64,000 bases of DNA from Sphingosinicella xenopeptidilytica (GTDB taxonomy: Bacteria > Pseudomonadota > Alphaproteobacteria > Sphingomonadales > Sphingomonadaceae): contig NZ_JBHTIK010000015.1 of the NCBI RefSeq assembly GCF_042676985.1, forward strand, positions 372,001 through 436,000, given 5' to 3'. Below are positions 59,280 to 64,000 of the stretch, one piece after another. Position numbers and translations under genes: made by a program. The notes under the pieces are model-generated. The model saw nothing but the letters and a program-made list of their open reading frames with translations, was not told the DNA's origin and searched no databases. Each line of letters starts with the position of its first letter. Within the stretch, counting starts at the first letter, position 1.

Positions 59280-59680
59280 GCCATCGGCAGCGACGACAGC
59301 TCGACGCCCACGAAATCGCAGTCGGGATAGATGTCGGGCTTCGCGGTGGCGACGCGCAGCGCCAGCACGCCCTTGCGCGCCGCGATGATGTCGTAGACCG
59401 CGCGGCAGAAGGTTTCCTGCAGGTTGAAACGCCGCGAAGCCGCCAGCGTCTTCACGGTTTCACGCAGGAAATCGTAGTTCCACGCACTTTTCACCTGATC
59501 GTCGGTGGGAAACGACGCCTCGTCCACCCAGAGATCGACATCGACGCGCAGCCGCTGCGGCGCGCCGACCTCGAAGCTGTGAAAGCCGATATCGACGAGC
59601 AGTTCATAGCCGTGCAGCCGAATCCGCCGCGCCTTCGGCGCCAGCGCTTCGGGAACGAGGCCGCGCGGCGCGGGGCTCAT
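59267..59680 (-). CDS. folB: Dihydroneopterin aldolase
   Basis: A 137-aa folate enzyme that cleaves 7,8-dihydroneopterin to 6-hydroxymethyl-dihydropterin. Typical sequence: LHGYELLVDIGFHSFEVGAPQ, with the Glu of the N-terminal strand and the C-terminal Lys-equivalent region ALRVATAKPDIYPDCDFVGVE. Its start overlaps the stop of the FolM-like reductase gene (ATGA), so both are co-expressed. Confidence 0.85.
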   Translation of the reverse strand: MSPAPRGLVPEALAPKARRIRLHGYELLVDIGFHSFEVGAPQRLRVDVDLWVDEASFPTDDQVKSAWNYDFLRETVKTLAASRRFNLQETFCRAVYDIIAARKGVLALRVATAKPDIYPDCDFVGVELSSLPMAYSE

Positions 59681-60456
59681 GCGCCCTCTCCCACCATGAA
59701 GGCGACGTCGCGCGGCATACCGAGCATACGCTGCCCGGCATCGAGCACGATCACCTGGCCCGTTAGGGTTGGAAGGGCGATCAAATATTGCATCGTCATG
59801 ACAACATGCTCCACCAGCACGCCGCGCCGCAGCGGGTTATACACATGCGCGCGATCGAAGTTCTCCCGCGTCTGCGGGCCGCTGACCAACGTCACCGAAG
59901 GTGCGATGCCGTTCACGCGGATATTGGGCGCAAGCGCCCTCGCCTGCAGTTCGGTGAGGCCGGCAAGGCCGAGCTTGCTCACCGTGTAGCTGTAGAAATC
60001 GGGATTCGGGGCAGCGACCTTCGCGTCGAGCAGATTGATGACGAGGCCGTTCCGCCCAGCGCAATGCGCCGCGAACTGCTGCGTCAGCAGCGCCGGCGCA
60101 CGCAGGTTCACATCGATCTGCTCGTCCCACTGTGCAGCGCTGAAGTCCGCCTGCGTGTCGTAGCGAAAAACGGAAGCGTTGTTGACAAGCAAGGAAACCG
60201 GCGGGTTTCCGGGCTCCAACCGGTCGAACAGCGTGCGGCACGCCTCCGCATCCGCAAGGTCCGCGCGGACGATCGACGCGCTGCCGCCCCCCGCGCGGAT
60301 TTCGGCGACGAGCGCTTCCGCCGCGGCCACCGATTCGTTGCAGTGCACGTGGACGTGCCAGCCGTCCGCCGCGAGCGCCCGCGACAGCGCCCCGCCGATG
60401 CGTTTCGCGCCGCCGGTGACAAGCGCGCTTGCAGAAGTGCCGAACTCGGGTGTCAT
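59677..60456 (-). CDS. SDR reductase, FolM/pteridine reductase-like
   Basis: A 259-aa SDR with the unusual cofactor motif TGGAKRIGGALSRAL (Arg in place of the third Gly), which marks pteridine reductases and FolM, rather than TGxxxGxG. NNASVFRYD and the Tyr/Lys pair in DFYSYTVSKLGLAGL complete the active site; a usual Ser is replaced by Asp in NLLDAKV, as in PTR1-type enzymes. It probably reduces dihydropterins or dihydrofolate. Cotranscribed with folB, which supports this role. Confidence 0.8.
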   Translation of the reverse strand: MTPEFGTSASALVTGGAKRIGGALSRALAADGWHVHVHCNESVAAAEALVAEIRAGGGSASIVRADLADAEACRTLFDRLEPGNPPVSLLVNNASVFRYDTQADFSAAQWDEQIDVNLRAPALLTQQFAAHCAGRNGLVINLLDAKVAAPNPDFYSYTVSKLGLAGLTELQARALAPNIRVNGIAPSVTLVSGPQTRENFDRAHVYNPLRRGVLVEHVVMTMQYLIALPTLTGQVIVLDAGQRMLGMPRDVAFMVGEGA

Positions 60457-60563
60457 CGGCGAGCGCTTACCCGCCGGCGTACCAACGGGCAAGCCGCTGC
60501 CCTTTTTTTCGGCAGTCGAGACGCGTCAGTGCCAGCGCCGGTGAGCGGGACATCTCCAGAGAC

Positions 60564-60589
60564 TTATCCACAGGCGTCGGGGACAAGTC
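60564..60589. promoter_or_regulatory. DnaA-box-like sequence inside an inverted repeat before uvrC
   Basis: A perfect DnaA box TTATCCACA (60564-60572) lies 68 bases upstream of uvrC. The flanking GACTTATCC (from 60561) is repeated inverted as GGACAAGTC downstream (8 of 9). Only one such box is seen, so it is not an origin; it may be a regulator site. Confidence 0.35.
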
Positions 60590-60639
60590 ATTTCCGTGAC
60601 AGTTGAGAGCGCCGCATCCCTCGCCTACATCTGAAGGCG

Positions 60640-62559
60640 ATGGCTGAACCCCCGCAGATTGATCGCTTTTCCGAGGAGCAGGCGACCTATGCCGTGCGCG
60701 GGCGCGACACGCCTGATCTCGACGCGGGTGTGGCGGCGATCCGCAACGTGCTGAAGACGCTGCCGGTGCGCCCCGGCGTCTATCGGATGCTCGATGCGGG
60801 CGGCGATGTGCTCTACGTCGGCAAGGCGCGGAGCCTGAAGAACCGCGTGACCAACTACACGCAGGTCGCGCGACTGCCGAAGCGGCTGCAGCGCATGGTG
60901 TCGCTGACGCGCGCGATGACGATCGTCACCACCGCGAGCGAGGCGGAGGCGCTGCTGCTCGAAGCGCAGCTCATCAAGCGCTTCCGGCCCGCGTTCAACG
61001 TGCTGCTGCGCGACGACAAGAGTTTTCCGTTCATCTTCCTCAACGAGGATCATGCTTTCCCGCGCATCTCCAAACATCGAGGGGCGCGGAAGGGCAAAGG
61101 CGTCTACTTCGGACCGTTTGCGAGCGCGGGCGCGGTCAATCGCACGCTGAACGCGCTTCAGAAGGTGTTCCTCCTGCGAAGCTGTTCGGACAGCTTCATG
61201 GCGAATCGCGCCCGCCCCTGCCTGCTCCACCAGATCCGCCGCTGCTCGGCGCCCTGCGTCGACCGGATCGACGCGGCGGGCTACGCGGAACTCGTCGGAG
61301 ACGCGAAGGACTTCCTTGCGGGCAAAAGCCAGGCCGTGCAGCGCAAGCTCGGCGAAGCGATGCAGTTCGCGGCCGAGAAGCAGGATTATGAGCTCGCCGC
61401 GGTCTACCGCGACCGCCTGCGCGCGCTCACCTACATCCAGGGCCAGACCGGCACCGCGGAAGGCGTGAAGGACGTCGATGTCATCGCGCTCGCCGAAAAG
61501 GCCGGGCAGTTCTCGATCCAGGCGTTCTTCATCCGGGGTGGCCAGAACTGGGGCCATCGCGCCTTCTTCCCGAAGAACACGGCGGGCAGCACGCCCGAGG
61601 AGGTGCTGGGCAGCTTCATCGTGCAGTTCTACGAGGACATGCCGCTGCCGCCCGAAATCCTCGTCGACCGCCTGCCCACCGAATGCGAACTGATCGCGGA
61701 GGCGCTCTCCAGCCGCGGCCCCCGCAAGGTCGCGATCCGCCAACCGCAGCGCGGCGCGCTCAAACGCCTCGTCGATCAGGCAGCGCGCAACGCCGTCGAG
61801 GCGCTCGACCGCAACCTCGCCGAGGGTGCGACGCAAACGAAGCTGCTCGCCGAGCTTGCCGACATCTTCGAGCTGCCCGAACCGCCGCGTCGCATCGAGG
61901 TCTACGACAACAGCCACATTCAGGGCAGCAATGCGGGCGGCGGCATGATCGTCGCGGGGCCCGAGGGTTTTCTCAAGAACAGCTACCGCAAGTTCAACAT
62001 CAAGGACGCATCGATCACGCCCGGCGACGATTTCGGCATGATGCGCCACGTTCTGGGCCGCCGCTTCGCGCGGCTGGGCAAGGAAGACCCCGACCGCAAG
62101 GGCTCGGACTGGCCCGATCTCGTGCTCATCGACGGCGGCAAGGGGCAGCTGTCTGCGGCCATGGATATCCTCGCCGAGCAGGGCATCGATGACGTGACGC
62201 TCGTCGGCGTCGCCAAGGGGCCGGACAGGAACGCCGGGCGCGAGGTGTTCCACCTGATGGACGGCCGCGAACTCACCCTGCCGCTCAATTCGCCGGTGCT
62301 GTTCTACCTCCAGCGCCTGCGCGACGAGGCGCACCGCTTCGCCATCGGCGCGCACCGCGCCAAGCGCAGCAAGGCGATCGCCGCGAATCCGCTCGACGAC
62401 GTGCCCGGCATCGGCCCGACCCGGAAGCGCGCGCTGCTGATGCACTTCGGCACGGCGAAGGCCGTGCGCTCCGCCGCGCTCGAATCGCTGATGGCCGCGC
62501 CGGGCATTTCGAAGGCGATGGCCGAGGCGATCTACGACCACTTCCATCCGCGCGGATAA
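60640..62559 (+). CDS. uvrC: Excinuclease ABC subunit C
   Basis: DNA repair nuclease of 639 aa that makes both incisions in nucleotide excision repair. Domains in order: GIY-YIG (PGVYRMLDAGGDVLYVGKAR), Cys-rich region (CLLHQIRRCSAPCVDRID), UVR motif (LGEAMQFAAEKQDYELAAVY), RNase H-like nuclease with DNSHIQGSNAGGGMIVAG and LVLIDGGKGQL, and C-terminal helix-hairpin-helix repeats (DVPGIGPTRKRALLMHFG). Full length; start ATG 60640. Confidence 0.96.
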   Translation: MAEPPQIDRFSEEQATYAVRGRDTPDLDAGVAAIRNVLKTLPVRPGVYRMLDAGGDVLYVGKARSLKNRVTNYTQVARLPKRLQRMVSLTRAMTIVTTASEAEALLLEAQLIKRFRPAFNVLLRDDKSFPFIFLNEDHAFPRISKHRGARKGKGVYFGPFASAGAVNRTLNALQKVFLLRSCSDSFMANRARPCLLHQIRRCSAPCVDRIDAAGYAELVGDAKDFLAGKSQAVQRKLGEAMQFAAEKQDYELAAVYRDRLRALTYIQGQTGTAEGVKDVDVIALAEKAGQFSIQAFFIRGGQNWGHRAFFPKNTAGSTPEEVLGSFIVQFYEDMPLPPEILVDRLPTECELIAEALSSRGPRKVAIRQPQRGALKRLVDQAARNAVEALDRNLAEGATQTKLLAELADIFELPEPPRRIEVYDNSHIQGSNAGGGMIVAGPEGFLKNSYRKFNIKDASITPGDDFGMMRHVLGRRFARLGKEDPDRKGSDWPDLVLIDGGKGQLSAAMDILAEQGIDDVTLVGVAKGPDRNAGREVFHLMDGRELTLPLNSPVLFYLQRLRDEAHRFAIGAHRAKRSKAIAANPLDDVPGIGPTRKRALLMHFGTAKAVRSAALESLMAAPGISKAMAEAIYDHFHPRG

Positions 62560-62608
62560 AGGCTAACGTGAGCGCGACTCGAATCGGGCCTTTGGGGAGG
62601 CGTTCCGT

Positions 62609-63301
62609 ATGATGAAGCTCTACACCGCAGCGACGCCGAACGGTTACAAGGCCTCGGTCGCGCTCGAAGAAATGGGCTTCGATTACGAATTCGAGAAGAT
62701 CGACCTCACCGGCGGTGTGCAGAAGCAGGACTGGTTCCTGGAGATCAACCCGAACGGCCGCATCCCGGCGCTCGTCCACGACGATTTCCCGATCTTCGAA
62801 TCGGGCGCGATCATGCTCTACCTCGCCCGGCTTTCCGGCAAATTCTATGGCACCGATGCCAAATCACAGAGCCGTGTCGAGCAGTGGCTGATGTTCCAGA
62901 TGGGCGGCATCGGCCCGATGATGGGTCAGGCGAACGTCTTCTACCGCTACTTCCCCGAAAAGATTCAGCCCGCGATCGACCGCTATCAGAACGAAGGCCG
63001 CCGCCTGTTCGAAGTGCTGGAGCGTCAGCTTTCGCGCACCGAATATCTCGCGGGCGACTATTCGATCGCAGACATGGCCAACTGGTGCTGGGTGCGCACG
63101 CACAAATGGTCGGGCATCCCGATCGACGGCCTGCCGAACCTCCAGCGCTGGCTTGAAGCGATCATGGCGCGCCCCGGTGTGCAGAAGGGCATCACCGTGC
63201 CCGAGGACATGCGCGCGCGGATTCGCGACGACGATGAGGATTCGGCCAAGAAATTCGCCGAACAGGCACGCAAGATCGTGGTGACGGGCAAGCCCGCCTG
63301 A
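62609..63301 (+). CDS. Glutathione S-transferase family protein
   Basis: A 230-aa cytosolic GST of the Ure2p/YfcG-like group. N-terminal thioredoxin-like part (KLYTAATPNGYKASVALEEM; INPNGRIPALVHDDFPIFES) with the glutathione-binding Glu-Ser, then an all-helical domain (GGIGPMMGQANVFYRYFPEK). The Asn-Gly at the first turn rather than Ser/Tyr fits disulfide-reductase-type members. GGGGAGG is eight bases before the ATG at 62609. It is followed after 24 bases by the MAPEG gene. Confidence 0.9.
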   Translation: MMKLYTAATPNGYKASVALEEMGFDYEFEKIDLTGGVQKQDWFLEINPNGRIPALVHDDFPIFESGAIMLYLARLSGKFYGTDAKSQSRVEQWLMFQMGGIGPMMGQANVFYRYFPEKIQPAIDRYQNEGRRLFEVLERQLSRTEYLAGDYSIADMANWCWVRTHKWSGIPIDGLPNLQRWLEAIMARPGVQKGITVPEDMRARIRDDDEDSAKKFAEQARKIVVTGKPA

Positions 63302-63325
63302 TCGCCTTCAAGGAGGGGGGAAACA

Positions 63326-63721
63326 ATGCAGATGTACCCGCTGACGCTGCTCGGCACGCTCGCCGCGCTGGCCGTTTTCGTATGGGCGTCGATCCCGGTC
63401 GGGCAGGCGCGCGGCAAGCACGGTGTCAAGGCACCCGCCGTCACAGGCCATCCCGAGTTCGAGCGCGCCTTCCGCGCCCACCAGAACACGATGGAGCAGA
63501 TCGTCCTTTTCCTGCCGCTCGTCTGGATCGTGGCGACGCTGTTCGGCGACCTTTGGGGCGGCATCTATTCGGCGGCCTGGGTGGTGGGCCGAATCGCTTA
63601 TGTGATCGGCTACATCAAGGATGCGGAAAAGCGCGGCGCGGGTTTCCTCATCTCGAGCCTCGCCAGCCTCGCAGCACTGGTCGGCGCGATTGTCGCCGTA
63701 GTGATCGACCTGGTCCGCTAA
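63326..63721 (+). CDS. MAPEG-family membrane protein
   Basis: A 131-aa protein with four helices and the MAPEG motif region PEFERAFRAHQNTMEQIVLF, homologous to microsomal glutathione transferases and leukotriene C4 synthase-like proteins. It may use glutathione in detoxification, in keeping with the GST gene just upstream. AGGAGGGGGG precedes the ATG. Its stop codon overlaps that of the convergent gene at the window edge. Confidence 0.88.
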   Translation: MQMYPLTLLGTLAALAVFVWASIPVGQARGKHGVKAPAVTGHPEFERAFRAHQNTMEQIVLFLPLVWIVATLFGDLWGGIYSAAWVVGRIAYVIGYIKDAEKRGAGFLISSLASLAALVGAIVAVVIDLVR

Positions 63722-64000
63722 CCGCCGCAACGCTTCAGGAAATCCTCGATCAACGCCTTGTCGGGGCGGGCAAGCAGCGTCATCGCTGTCCCCTGCCCCG
63801 CCAGCGTTACACGCTTGCCGACCCAGTCGCGCACGAAGGTCGGCGGCACGCTGGCCCGCGCGACGACCATCATCTCGCCCGAGGAATGATACTGGACCGA
63901 CGCCATCAGCGGCGTGATTCGATTCGGCGGCCCGATGAGAAGCTGGGTACGCGTCCCTTCCGCCACGGACCGATCCGAATCCGCCGTGAAGAACGCAAGT
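63718..64000 (-). CDS. Hypothetical protein, N-terminus beyond the window
   Basis: At least 93 residues, frame open to base 64000. The visible part reads TQLLIGPPNRITPLMASVQY and ends ALIEDFLKRCGG; it looks like the C-terminal domain of a periplasmic or stress-type protein but no family could be named. The stop (63718-63720) overlaps the stop of the MAPEG gene. Confidence 0.6.
   Translation of the reverse strand, partial: LAFFTADSDRSVAEGTRTQLLIGPPNRITPLMASVQYHSSGEMMVVARASVPPTFVRDWVGKRVTLAGQGTAMTLLARPDKALIEDFLKRCGG

Noticed and set aside
60564..60572. Replication origin suggested by a DnaA box
   Set aside because: Only one perfect box, no AT-rich unwinding region and no dnaA, parAB or hemE neighbour.
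60625..62547. A 640-residue open frame opposite uvrC
   Set aside because: Antisense shadow of uvrC; His/Arg-rich sequence without recognisable motifs.
1..64000. CRISPR array or other tandem spaced repeat
   Set aside because: No regularly spaced direct repeats were seen anywhere in the window and no cas gene is present.

Overview
The window looks like chromosomal DNA of a high-GC alphaproteobacterium, most probably a member of the Sphingomonadales. This is inferred from the exosortase A (XrtA) exopolysaccharide locus, several TonB/TonB-dependent receptor systems, polyhydroxybutyrate breakdown genes, dense ATGA-coupled operons, and protein family types. No rRNA or species-level marker is present.

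Layout. (1) 1-16.4 kb: most of an XrtA/PEP-CTERM locus. A long minus-strand operon encodes the export lipoprotein, chain-length protein, tyrosine autokinase, outer-membrane protein, ATPase, deacetylase, FemAB-like protein, glycosyltransferase and exosortase (cut by the left edge). A second block encodes a GNAT protein, acyl-CoA ligase and PLP decarboxylase, and divergently an acyl carrier protein and two hydrolases. A PEP-CTERM substrate gene closes the locus; a near-perfect sigma-54 promoter lies in front of it. (2) 16.7-20.6 kb: tRNA-Met and a housekeeping operon (isoaspartyl peptidase, flavin reductase, nitronate monooxygenase) plus a DUF3775 gene. (3) 20.6-26.9 kb: a lower-GC islet with a GtrB-like glycosyltransferase, a methyltransferase, a GtrA/GT-C fusion and a second polytopic protein, ended by an IS5-type element. 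About 300 bases in the islet are only about 17% G+C. (4) 27-34 kb: PAP2 phosphatase, a candidate small RNA, tRNA-Lys, folK, a uracil-DNA glycosylase/YqaJ nuclease pair, the agmatine-to-putrescine pair aguA-aguB, rlmE, ppx and tRNA-Gln. (5) 34-39.7 kb: DUF4197 protein, a small lipoprotein, a PepSY/OmpR-type two-component operon, and an ABC-F ATPase.

(6) 39.7-50.4 kb: an iron acquisition region. It has two TonB-dependent receptors with nearly identical Fur-type promoter blocks, a PiuC/YbiX dioxygenase, a TonB with a palindromic Fur-like site, and an opposing operon of PepSY membrane protein, DUF2271 protein, DUF4198 protein and ApbE. The DUF2271 protein carries a DGITGAT sequence that looks like an ApbE flavinylation site, so this operon may be a Fur-controlled extracytoplasmic flavin redox system; a c-type cytochrome gene lies just upstream. 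(7) 50.4-64 kb: an ABC exporter, two SDR genes including a probable 3-hydroxybutyrate dehydrogenase divergent from an intracellular PHB depolymerase, a tonB-exbB-exbD-exbD operon, folB with a FolM-like reductase, uvrC, a glutathione transferase, a MAPEG protein and a truncated hypothetical gene at the right edge.

Functional themes are capsule/exopolysaccharide assembly with protein sorting, surface glycan modification, iron uptake, and carbon-store mobilisation. The best candidates for something new are the flavinylation operon, the sigma-54 PEP-CTERM promoter, the GtrA/GT-C fusion islet with its AT-rich junction, the twin receptor leaders, a 153-bp inverted repeat and the candidate sRNA.
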